From Halobacteriovoraceae bacterium (lineage in GTDB: Bacteria > Bdellovibrionota > Bacteriovoracia > Bacteriovoracales > Bacteriovoracaceae), in NCBI GenBank assembly GCA_002713145.1, contig PAVS01000001.1, positions 62,001 to 126,000 on the forward strand: a DNA stretch of 64,000 nt, written 5' to 3'. Within the stretch, counting starts at the first letter, position 1; the number at the start of each line of letters is the position of its first letter. Shown here one piece after another: positions 16,944 through 24,476 of this stretch. Position numbers and translations under genes: made by a program. The notes beneath the pieces were generated by a model. It was given only the letters and a program-made list of their open reading frames with translations, was not told where the DNA came from and searched no databases.

Positions 16944-18485
16944 TTGGAAAAAGCGAAAAGAAACTTTGTGATGCGGACGCTCAAGTGGATTGAGAAAACA
17001 GGAAATGCACTGCCTGATCCCATTACTATCTTTCTTCTTTTAACTACCTTTGTCGTACTTTTATCTGCTTTATTTGACGGCGTCAGTGAGTCTGTGGTGC
17101 AGCGGACGGGGGAGACAGAGCTTAAATCAGTTCAGAGTCTTCTTAGTTTTGCAGGCATTCGTTGGATGTTTACCAGCGCTATTGATAATTTTATCAACTT
17201 CGCTCCACTTGGACCCGTCTTAACCGTCATGATCGGAATCGGTGTCGCTGAGCGTACAGGTTTTATAAGCATGGGCTTGCGCTCTTTAGTCAGCTCTGTT
17301 CCAAAATCTTTTATAACAGCTGCACTAGTTTTTGCTGGTGTCATGAGTTCTATGGTTGCTGATGCAGGCTATATCGTACTGACTCCACTTGGAGCCATGC
17401 TCTTTGCTGGAATTGGTCGCCATCCACTTGCAGGTCTTGCTGCTTCATACGCAGGGGTCTCAGGAGGTTACAGTGCTAACTTTTTTATCACGGGACTTGA
17501 TCCACTGCTAGCGAGATTGACAGATCAGGCGGCTAAGACGATTGACCCAAGTTATACAGTCAATGCTCTTAGTAATTATTATTTTATGGTGGCTTCTGTT
17601 ATTTTGATTACTATTGTTGGGACCTTAGTCAGCAACAAGATTGTTGAGCCAATGCTTGGGGAATGGGACTCAAGTCAAGGGGAAGATGAAAGCTCAACAA
17701 TAAATGAAATCACCAACAAAGAGAAAAAAGCTTTTCTTAAATCAATTTTTGTAGGTATTGGAGTGGCTGTTGCCATTGCACTTCTGGCCATCATCCCGGG
17801 GTCTCCTCTAAGGGATGCAGTTGGGGAGGGAGAGCCAGCTATTTCTGCTTTGAATACTTTCTTTGGAACCATCGAAGTCTTAGTTTGTTTACTCTTTATC
17901 ATTCCAGGGATCTGCTACGGTGTTCTTACTAAGAAAATTAAAAACGATAAAGATGTCGCCAAAATGGCCAGCGATAGTATGGCCAGTATGGGAGCTTATA
18001 TCGTACTTGCCTTTATAGCAGGACAATTTGTTGCTTATTTTAACTGGACCAATATGGGAGCGATTACGGCTGTTAAAGGTGCTAATCTACTGCAAACCAT
18101 GGGACTCACCGGCACTCCGCTTCTCATCAGTTTTTTAATTGTGGCAGCTATGATGAATATGTTTATGGGAAGTGCCTCTGCCAAATGGGCCTTCATGGCA
18201 CCGATTTTCGTTCCGATGCTGATGCTTGTTGGTTTTAGCCCAGAGCTCACTCAAGTAACCTATAGGGTAGGAGATTCAGTCACAAATATCATCACTCCGC
18301 TTATGCCTTATCTTCCCATCATTATTGTCTTTGCCCAAAAATACGATCGCAAATCAGGTCTGGGAACGATCATCTCTGCGATGTTTCCTTACTCAGTTGC
18401 CTTCTTCTTCTCGTGGACAATTATGTTAGTGATTTGGTTTCTTATTGGAATTCCACTTGGACCAGGAGCCGCAACTACTCTTTAA
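16944..18485 (+). CDS. AbgT-family transporter
   Basis: The 513-residue, roughly 12-helix protein matches the AbgT (p-aminobenzoyl-glutamate transporter) family: WIEKTGNALPDPITIF near the start, GAMLFAGIGRHPLAGLAASYAGVSGGYSAN-type loop and a C-terminal block with NMFMGSASAKWAFMAPIFVPM and GDSVTNIITPLMPYLP. Known members take up p-aminobenzoyl-glutamate or export sulfonamides using the proton gradient. The start is TTG with AGGGAG upstream. It is divergent from the C39/ATP-grasp/GCS2 operon, which handles amide bonds, so it may move the operon's substrate or product (inference). Confidence 0.93.
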   Translation: MEKAKRNFVMRTLKWIEKTGNALPDPITIFLLLTTFVVLLSALFDGVSESVVQRTGETELKSVQSLLSFAGIRWMFTSAIDNFINFAPLGPVLTVMIGIGVAERTGFISMGLRSLVSSVPKSFITAALVFAGVMSSMVADAGYIVLTPLGAMLFAGIGRHPLAGLAASYAGVSGGYSANFFITGLDPLLARLTDQAAKTIDPSYTVNALSNYYFMVASVILITIVGTLVSNKIVEPMLGEWDSSQGEDESSTINEITNKEKKAFLKSIFVGIGVAVAIALLAIIPGSPLRDAVGEGEPAISALNTFFGTIEVLVCLLFIIPGICYGVLTKKIKNDKDVAKMASDSMASMGAYIVLAFIAGQFVAYFNWTNMGAITAVKGANLLQTMGLTGTPLLISFLIVAAMMNMFMGSASAKWAFMAPIFVPMLMLVGFSPELTQVTYRVGDSVTNIITPLMPYLPIIIVFAQKYDRKSGLGTIISAMFPYSVAFFFSWTIMLVIWFLIGIPLGPGAATTL

Positions 18486-18503
18486 GGTACGCGCGACCTT
18501 TTC
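18484..18503 (+). terminator. Weak terminator-like hairpin after the AbgT gene
   Basis: AAGGT and ACCTT pair around a seven-base loop and are followed by a few Ts, overlapping the stop codon. Only five base pairs, so low confidence. Confidence 0.3.
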
Positions 18504-18509
18504 GTAAAA

Positions 18510-18630
18510 TTAACGATTTAATCAAGTGGTGGCCCGGGCGAGACTGCAAAATGCGAATAGCATTTTGGACCAGCTTGGCAGATTAAGTAAATTTTAACGA
18601 GATTTAGCAAGTGGTGGCCCGGGCGAGACT
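18510..18630. repeat. Direct repeat duplicating the tRNA-Leu 3' end
   Basis: Copy one is 18510-18545 and copy two is 18594-18630. A 23-base core (18523-18545 and 18608-18630) is identical and covers the CCA end, the acceptor 3' strand and part of the T-arm of tRNA-Leu; both copies are preceded by TTAACGA and a similar T/A-rich stretch. The offset is 85 bases, nearly a tRNA length. Between them is an 8-base-pair perfect hairpin (18547-18567). Either a decayed tandem tRNA or an attachment-site type remnant. Confidence 0.7.
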
Positions 18631-18697
18631 TGAACTCGCACAGTATTGCTACCGGCGGATTTTGAATCCGCTGTGTCTACCATTCCACCACCGGGCC
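18612..18697 (-). tRNA. tRNA-Leu (anticodon CAA)
   Basis: The minus strand folds into a class II tRNA: acceptor arms GGCCCGG and CCGGGCC, D-arm with GGAATGGTAGACAC, anticodon stem GCGGA/TCCGC with loop TTCAAAA giving anticodon CAA, a long variable arm CGGTAGCAATACTG, T-arm GCGAG-TTCAAGT-CTCGC and an encoded CCA end. It reads UUG codons. The 3' end is duplicated 85 bases away. Confidence 0.95.
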
Positions 18698-18859
18698 TTA
18701 AATCATTGATAGGTTAAACATAATATGCACCTCGAGTTTTATCGTCAATGCGCTTTATTACTACGCGACGTTTCATTTGTATAAATTAACTTGATTACTT
18801 CAACAAGCCAGGAAGCCTTTTCGCATGAATTCAAATAAATGTTGAATTGGAGGTAAACT

Positions 18860-19762
18860 ATGGTGGAATTTCCCGATAGCAGAGAATTTAATACAGAGGA
18901 CAAGTCTTTTAAACCCCCTTTTAAAAAAGAAAATATAACTCCGCCAGGAGTGGAAGAGTTCATGCAGCAAAAGCCCAAAATCATCCATGAAGACTATAAA
19001 GGCTCAGATAAACTGAAAGGAAAAACGGCACTGATCACTGGGGGAGACTCTGGAATTGGCCGGGCTGTGTGCATTCACTTTGCAATCGAAGGGGCGGATA
19101 TTGTTTTCACCCACCTTCCTGAAGAAAAAGAAGACGCCGAATATGTCTGCCAAATAATAAAAAATTTTGGAAGAAAAGCCATTGCTATTGCTGCGGACTT
19201 TCAGAATGAGGATGACTTTGAAAAAGTAAAAACTCAATTTAATGAGAACTTCAAATCATTGGACATTCTGGTTAATAATGCTGCTTTTCAAAACCATGTG
19301 AAGGGTCTTAATGCTCTGAGTATCGTGCAGTTTGAAAAAACATTTCAAATTAATATTTTTGCCTATTTTAAGATGGTTAAGTTTATGGAGGAATTCATGC
19401 CCAAGGGCTCTAATATTATAAACACCAGTTCAATCTTAGGATTTGTAGGGGATAAAAACTTGATTGATTATTCTGCTACAAAAGCCGCCATTCATAATCT
19501 TACCAAGTCTTTGTCTAAAGCCCTGGCAAAGCGAAAAATCAGAGTCAATGCCGTAGCACCTGGACCTGTGTGGACTCCGTTGAATCCAGCTGAAAGAAAT
19601 TATGAAGAAGTAAAAGAGTTTGGAGAGAATACGGCTTTCAATCGCCCTGCTCAGCCGGCAGAAATCGCACCTGCTTATGTTTACCTAGCTTCGGATATTA
19701 CTGCTAGCTATATTACAGGTGAGACCATAAATATTTATGGTTCTGCTTCGGGTGCCAATTAG
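18860..19762 (+). CDS. SDR-family oxidoreductase (YghA/YhdF type)
   Basis: The 300-residue protein has a roughly 50-residue N-terminal extension ending in EDYKGSDKLKGK, then a Rossmann fold with TGGDSGIGRAV (60-70), NNAA, the catalytic serine in NTSSILGF and YSATKAA. The extension plus GGDSGIG is typical of the subfamily annotated as general-stress or glucose/alcohol SDRs in Bacillus and E. coli. It should reduce or oxidise a small alcohol or aldehyde with NAD(P). GGAGG lies seven bases before the ATG. Its stop is two bases from that of the convergent acyl-CoA dehydrogenase-like gene. Confidence 0.9.
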   Translation: MVEFPDSREFNTEDKSFKPPFKKENITPPGVEEFMQQKPKIIHEDYKGSDKLKGKTALITGGDSGIGRAVCIHFAIEGADIVFTHLPEEKEDAEYVCQIIKNFGRKAIAIAADFQNEDDFEKVKTQFNENFKSLDILVNNAAFQNHVKGLNALSIVQFEKTFQINIFAYFKMVKFMEEFMPKGSNIINTSSILGFVGDKNLIDYSATKAAIHNLTKSLSKALAKRKIRVNAVAPGPVWTPLNPAERNYEEVKEFGENTAFNRPAQPAEIAPAYVYLASDITASYITGETINIYGSASGAN

Positions 19763-19763
19763 C

Positions 19764-21449
19764 TTATTTAATTATTTCCAGGTTTTCATTTGCTCGCTGA
19801 CCTGAATCAGTGAAAAAATAAGTCTTCAATTGAGCACAGTAACGTTTGGCCATTAAAGTGTATTTTTTATGCTTAGGATGAGCAGAAGCAAACTCGAGAC
19901 AAAAAACGGCACAGCTTAATTGTGCTAAGTTAAAAGAAATATTTCTAGCATTAGGTTCAAATTCATCACTGGATGTTGATCTAAAATAGCTTTCAGTTTT
20001 TTTCATCTCTGTCATTAATGAATCAATTTCTTGAGAGAATAATTTAAGATCTATATTTTTCATTTTAAGCGAGAGATATTTTATGAGTGAGCTAAGAGAA
20101 TTCTCTTTAGCTATTGAACGTAGCACATCTAAGCTGAGGACATTCGTTGTTCCTTCCCAGATAGGAAAGACCTGAGCGTCCCTGAGTAAGCGAGGTATCC
20201 GAGTGTTTTCAATATAACCGGCACCTCCAAAAGATTCTAGTAGCTCTGAAGTCATACTCAGAGTCTTTTTTGCGGTGAAAAGTTTTGCTATTGGAGTTAA
20301 AATTCTTAACACACCTGCAATATCTTCTGAACTCAAGCCACTGACGGGAGTTTTTTGGCATTCATCTGCACCTAGCAACTCGGTGAGATTAAAAACCAAC
20401 ATAAATTGAATAAACCAATCTTGTTCGGCTTGAGATAATATTTCATTATGCAGAGGATGCTGGATGATCTTTTTGTTAAAAGCTGTACGCTTTTGTGCAT
20501 AATCTTTTGCTAGCACCAGAATTCTTCTGGAAGCAGATAAGGAGCAGCAGGCATTATAAATTCGAGTTATATTGAATAACGAGGAGATTGTTTTAACCCC
20601 CTGACCTTTTTCTCCGACAAGCTTTGTTTTTGTTCCGTTAAGTTTTAATTCAGCAGTTGGTAGGGCATCAGTTCCTAGCTTATCTTTGAGTCTTAGGATC
20701 TCAATATTATTTAACTTGCCAGCTTCATCTCTAAGCTCAATATAAAATAAACTCAGCCCCTTGCTTCCAGGAACGATCTTTCCCTCTTCTTCAATTCTGG
20801 CTAAGGCCATTGTCATTTGAGAGGTGGTCGCTGAAGTAAACCATTTCACACCATAAAGTTTCCATTCATTATCTTCAAAACGTGCAATTGTTTCGCTTTG
20901 ACTGACATCACTGCCACCTGTTTTTTCGGTCATCCACTGGCCACTGGTCCAAAATTCATCTGGGTTTTGGCTGATGATATGTTGAAATGCTTTATGCTTT
21001 AATTCTTGATCACCATAGAGTTCAATAAGTCTTGCCGCTCCATCTGTCATAGCAAGAGGACAACTGTAAAAAGCACTGGACGCGTGGAAAAGATAGAGTT
21101 TACTTAATTGATAAAGCCTAGAGAGCTCTTTATATTTTCTTTGATAGCCATGACTGATTAAACCTTCTTCAGCACTGATGCGGTCAAGCTCCTTCCAAGC
21201 GGCTGAGGTTTTAATTTCGTCAATTCTATTTCCCCAAGGATCAAACTGCTCAAGACGAGGCATATTATCTTCTGCTGCCTGGGCCAGGGCGAGGATATCA
21301 GTGACCACTCTTTTTCCAAACCTATGAAGATCTTTCTGAATGATCTTGAGCTCTTTTTTGGAAAACTTCCATTCTAAATAGAGTTGGAGTAACTCATCTT
21401 CTTCATATTGGTTTTTTAACTGAGGAGGCTCTTGGAAAAAGTGGGTCAT
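19764..21449 (-). CDS. Acyl-CoA dehydrogenase family protein (AidB-like)
   Basis: The 561-residue protein is a flavin acyl-CoA dehydrogenase fold of the longer AidB-like class: TSGQWMTEKTGGSDVSQSET is the flavin/substrate loop, WKLYGVKWFTSATTSQM the middle beta domain, YAQKRTAFNKKI the C-terminal helix start, and GGAGYIENTRIPRLLRDAQVFPIWEGTTNV the flavin-binding end. The longer N-terminus (NPWG-like FDPWGNRID) agrees with AidB relatives. AidB itself binds DNA during alkylation stress, whereas others oxidise branched acyl-CoAs. Last gene of the acyltransferase/epimerase operon, eight bases after the epimerase-like gene, which favours a lipid role here. Confidence 0.87.
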   Translation of the reverse strand: MTHFFQEPPQLKNQYEEDELLQLYLEWKFSKKELKIIQKDLHRFGKRVVTDILALAQAAEDNMPRLEQFDPWGNRIDEIKTSAAWKELDRISAEEGLISHGYQRKYKELSRLYQLSKLYLFHASSAFYSCPLAMTDGAARLIELYGDQELKHKAFQHIISQNPDEFWTSGQWMTEKTGGSDVSQSETIARFEDNEWKLYGVKWFTSATTSQMTMALARIEEEGKIVPGSKGLSLFYIELRDEAGKLNNIEILRLKDKLGTDALPTAELKLNGTKTKLVGEKGQGVKTISSLFNITRIYNACCSLSASRRILVLAKDYAQKRTAFNKKIIQHPLHNEILSQAEQDWFIQFMLVFNLTELLGADECQKTPVSGLSSEDIAGVLRILTPIAKLFTAKKTLSMTSELLESFGGAGYIENTRIPRLLRDAQVFPIWEGTTNVLSLDVLRSIAKENSLSSLIKYLSLKMKNIDLKLFSQEIDSLMTEMKKTESYFRSTSSDEFEPNARNISFNLAQLSCAVFCLEFASAHPKHKKYTLMAKRYCAQLKTYFFTDSGQRANENLEIIK

Positions 21450-21457
21450 AAATGATC

Positions 21458-22447
21458 CTAAGATTTAAGTTTCAGTAGTTTTAAAGTTTCATCAATATTA
21501 AAGCGAAAACTATTCTGCGGGAGATGTTTTTTAAGGCTTGAGTTATCAATCAAACATGAATATTTTAAATAATCGATCAAGTAATCTGGAACTTGTAAAT
21601 TACTGAGTTTTAAAAATTTGTTTACGACCGAGGCAACAGATATTGGAAAAGGAATACCCTTGGATCCGATAATATCGAGAGCTTCATTGAGAGATATAAA
21701 TTCATCTGTAGCGACGTTATAAATTCCAGTAGGAACACTGTGAATAGAATGGAAAAGAACATTTGCCATATCAAATTCATGAATAAATTGAAAAACGGGG
21801 TTATAGTCAATGGGTCTAAGGGCCAATTGATTGAGAAGGTATTTACTCATGGTATTGGAGATCTGAGTTCCTATAATATTACATGGTCTTAAGACGACAC
21901 AGCTAACTTCATTTTGATATTTCCACATCCAAGTGGTGCAGATCTGATCCATCTCAACTACATCTCTTAGTTCAGCATGTTTGAGCGAAGCTTTGAGGGG
22001 AGCATCCTCTTTAAGAAAAATCGAGTTATCGCTATACGCTCCATAGACGTGAAAAGTACTTAGAATAATAATTTTTTTGACATGAAAGCGAAGGGATAAA
22101 TCAAGTATTCGATTAGTTCCCATGACGTTAAGTTCTAGTCTTTCGTTTAGACTTTGATGGTGGTTAGTACTATGAGAGATGCGAGCGAGGTGAAAAACAT
22201 AATCAAATTCATGGTCTCGAAATAAGTTCTCAAAATTACCGCGAGAGTATCTCATTCTCAAAGCCGTGAGCCCTTTTACTTTTGGGATATGATCAGTCTT
22301 ACGAGAATCAATTCCTAATATTTCCCACTTGGGATGATTTTGAAGTATAAGTCTTGAGAGAATAAGTGCAAGCCCTCCTGAAATTCCTATGATGAGGACT
22401 TTGCATTGTTTTTCTTCAATATGTTCGTTTTGTTCACTCTTTGTCAT
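21458..22447 (-). CDS. Extended-SDR, NAD-dependent epimerase/dehydratase-like protein
   Basis: The 329-residue product starts with a Rossmann fold (VLIIGISGGLALILSRLI, glycine-rich turn) and shows VFHLARISHS and VVLRPCNIIG, hallmarks of extended SDRs. The catalytic Tyr-x-x-x-Lys is not found: the helix after VYGAYSDNS reads HAELRDVVEMDQI. It may therefore bind a nucleotide without normal SDR catalysis, or use a different residue. It overlaps the acyltransferase gene by four bases (ATGA). SDR plus PlsC-like acyltransferase pairs recur in other bacteria, suggesting lipid modification (established association, unknown substrate). Confidence 0.8.
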   Translation of the reverse strand: MTKSEQNEHIEEKQCKVLIIGISGGLALILSRLILQNHPKWEILGIDSRKTDHIPKVKGLTALRMRYSRGNFENLFRDHEFDYVFHLARISHSTNHHQSLNERLELNVMGTNRILDLSLRFHVKKIIILSTFHVYGAYSDNSIFLKEDAPLKASLKHAELRDVVEMDQICTTWMWKYQNEVSCVVLRPCNIIGTQISNTMSKYLLNQLALRPIDYNPVFQFIHEFDMANVLFHSIHSVPTGIYNVATDEFISLNEALDIIGSKGIPFPISVASVVNKFLKLSNLQVPDYLIDYLKYSCLIDNSSLKKHLPQNSFRFNIDETLKLLKLKS

Positions 22448-23313
22448 GTCACTTTTTTCATAAGATCATTAATAGGTTTTCTCAGTCCATCGCAAAATGG
22501 TCTTCTCTCTTTAAGTCCTTTAGCAATATTAGCTTTGATGACGTTTTCTATTTCAATGATGTTTTTTCTAATCTCATTTTCAGGAGCATCGGGGGTAAGT
22601 TCCGTATTCACTTCAATAGGCTTACCAATATAGATATCTATGGGAGAAGGAAGAGGAAATAAATTGAGGCTCAGAGGAAGTGAAGGAAAACCTAGTTTTT
22701 TTCCTAGATCTTTAGCTTGAAAAACCACAGGGAACATTTCTTCTGCTCCAATCACTGTGACGGGGAGTATTTTAACTTTTGAATGAATGGCGATACGGTA
22801 GAAACCACTTGAGAATTTTTGAAGTTTATAGAAGTCTTTAGTGGGTTTATTGATTCCTCTTACACCTTCAGGAAAAACGAGTATAGATTCCCCTTTATCT
22901 AAGAGCCACTTACAATTTTCTCTATCACCCAGTATTGAGCCTGTCTTTGCTGCCATATCTCCAAGAAAAGGCATGGCGGCCATAAACCTTTCCACCATTG
23001 AATGTATAATTCTTGGACGATCACTTTCAAAGGCCATGGCTAATGTGATCAGCATCCCATCGATAGGAATTTGTCCGGTATGATTAGAGACGATCATGTA
23101 GGGTTCATCCTGAACATTTTCCATTCCAAAAACTCTTACTTGAAAATAATTTCTGTAAATGGGTAAGGTGATATCCATGGCATTTTTGACCGAACTTATA
23201 CTAAAGCCCCATGGGTCTCTATAGTTTTTATAGCGCTCTTTGAGCTTTTGGTAACAGGCTTCTTTTTGTTTAGAATCCTGAGCAGAAAGCTTTAGCTTTA
23301 ATTGGTCAAACAT
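22444..23313 (-). CDS. PlsC-like acyltransferase
   Basis: The 289-residue protein has the glycerolipid acyltransferase blocks: block I SNHTGQIPIDG with Asn77-His78 and an aspartate six residues after the histidine, and block III VFPEGVRGINKP. The NHTG-x-IPIDG form of block I differs from the textbook NHx4D but is usual in one branch of the family. About 50 residues precede the catalytic domain. No clear transmembrane helix, so likely a peripheral membrane enzyme that transfers fatty acyl groups to a lysophospholipid or another lipid. First gene of a three-gene operon. Confidence 0.87.
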   Translation of the reverse strand: MFDQLKLKLSAQDSKQKEACYQKLKERYKNYRDPWGFSISSVKNAMDITLPIYRNYFQVRVFGMENVQDEPYMIVSNHTGQIPIDGMLITLAMAFESDRPRIIHSMVERFMAAMPFLGDMAAKTGSILGDRENCKWLLDKGESILVFPEGVRGINKPTKDFYKLQKFSSGFYRIAIHSKVKILPVTVIGAEEMFPVVFQAKDLGKKLGFPSLPLSLNLFPLPSPIDIYIGKPIEVNTELTPDAPENEIRKNIIEIENVIKANIAKGLKERRPFCDGLRKPINDLMKKVT

Positions 23314-23398
23314 TTTAATCCTAAATTTTTCCTCTTATTCATTTATAAGCTATTTAGAGATATACTTAAACCCGGGCAAATTTAGTAAGGAAAAGAAT

Positions 23399-23707
23399 AT
23401 GTCAAAAAATGAAAAAGAGAATCAAGGGCAAGAATGGAAAAATCGCTTTAATGACTTATTGAATACATGCCAAGCAGAACTCAAAAAAACCACACAGATT
23501 GGTATGAAAATGCTCTCAGCTTCTCAGTCAAACACTCGACTTCATGAAGTTTATGAAGAGCTTGGACAGTGGCTTAAAGTGGCGGTTCAAAATAATGAGA
23601 TTGAAGTGGAAGACCAAAAAATACGCGACTTGATCGAAGAAGCGACTAGAATTGAGACTGAGTTAGAAGATTTCGAGTCAGATGTTCAAACCTTAAAGAA
23701 AAGTTAG
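23399..23707 (+). CDS. Small helical protein, function unknown
   Basis: The 102-residue product is hydrophilic, acidic and predicted entirely helical, with coiled-coil spacing in EVYEELGQWLKVAV and ATRIETELEDFESDVQTL. No motif that I know. The ATG follows AAGGAAAAG. It is divergent from the plsC-like gene (85 bases) and its stop overlaps that of convergent engB (TTAG). Resembles short accessory proteins annotated only as hypothetical. Confidence 0.75.
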   Translation: MSKNEKENQGQEWKNRFNDLLNTCQAELKKTTQIGMKMLSASQSNTRLHEVYEELGQWLKVAVQNNEIEVEDQKIRDLIEEATRIETELEDFESDVQTLKKS

Positions 23708-24354
23708 AACTTAGGGTCTTTCAAAAAACTAATGATGCTTCCCTCAAGGGCATCTAAACCCGTCTTTTTTTCAGCTGAAACAAAGTGAATCTGTTTTACC
23801 ATTTTGTAAGCTTGGTAGATTTGAGGTTTTAACTTATCAAGAGCTGCTCTTTCTTTTTGTTTTTTTAATTTGTCTAGTTTATTAAACACAAGAAAGATAG
23901 GTACGAGTTTAGTATTGATATAGTCATAGAAAACTTGATCTGACTTTTGATTGGGATGTCTCGAATCTTGGATATTGACGACTAGAGATGAATCATTCAT
24001 GGAATTGAGAAATTCGCCCATTGTTTCTCGCCAATTTTTGGCCATAGATTTAGAAACTTCAGCATGGCCGTACCCTGGTAAATCATAAAGAATATATTCT
24101 TTTTCTTCTGGATCGTTCTCCAATTGAAAGGTAAAAATATTAATTTTTTGAGTTCTTCCAGGGGTTTTAGAAGTTTTTGCAGTCTTTTGTCCAAACAATG
24201 AATTGATAAGAGATGATTTACCCACATTAGATCGACCCACAAAGGCAAGACCTGGTATTTCGGGATTTTCATGCCACCAAAGCTGCACTTGTTCGACTTT
24301 GTCTAGGGCCCGGATAAATTTCGCAGAACCTCTTTTAATTTCTATTCTTTCCAT
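23704..24354 (-). CDS. engB: Ribosome biogenesis GTP-binding protein EngB
   Basis: The 216-residue GTPase carries all G motifs: FVGRSNVGKSSL (G1, 38-49), a TPGRTQ loop (G2), DLPGYG (G3), FNKLDKLK (G4) and SAEKKTG (G5). Length and the GYG/PGRTQ signatures are those of YihA/EngB, needed for assembly of the large ribosomal subunit. It has its own start 122 bases from the divergent sigma-54 activator gene. Its stop overlaps that of the small helical protein gene by a shared TTAG. Confidence 0.95.
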   Translation of the reverse strand: MERIEIKRGSAKFIRALDKVEQVQLWWHENPEIPGLAFVGRSNVGKSSLINSLFGQKTAKTSKTPGRTQKINIFTFQLENDPEEKEYILYDLPGYGHAEVSKSMAKNWRETMGEFLNSMNDSSLVVNIQDSRHPNQKSDQVFYDYINTKLVPIFLVFNKLDKLKKQKERAALDKLKPQIYQAYKMVKQIHFVSAEKKTGLDALEGSIISFLKDPKF

Positions 24355-24430
24355 AGGTATATTCTATTAACTGTTTTAGTAAAGATAAGCAAACACTAAA
24401 TCCCTAATCATTTGATATTTCATCTCATTC

Positions 24431-24446
24431 TTGGCCCGAGCATTGA
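24431..24446 (+). promoter_or_regulatory. Sigma-54-type promoter candidate
   Basis: TTGGCCCG, four bases, then TTGA reproduces the -24/-12 layout of sigma-54 promoters (consensus TTGGCACG-N4-TTGC) with two mismatches and correct spacing. It would start transcription about 20 bases before the ATG of a sigma-54 activator, suggesting autoregulation or control by another activator. Confidence 0.5.
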
Positions 24447-24476
24447 ATAGATTTCTGCTTATTCAAGGGAGTTAAC

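Noticed and set aside
18510..18612. Second, degenerate tRNA-Leu gene
   Set aside because: Only the 3' end is repeated; no anticodon arm, D-arm or acceptor 5' strand can be found.
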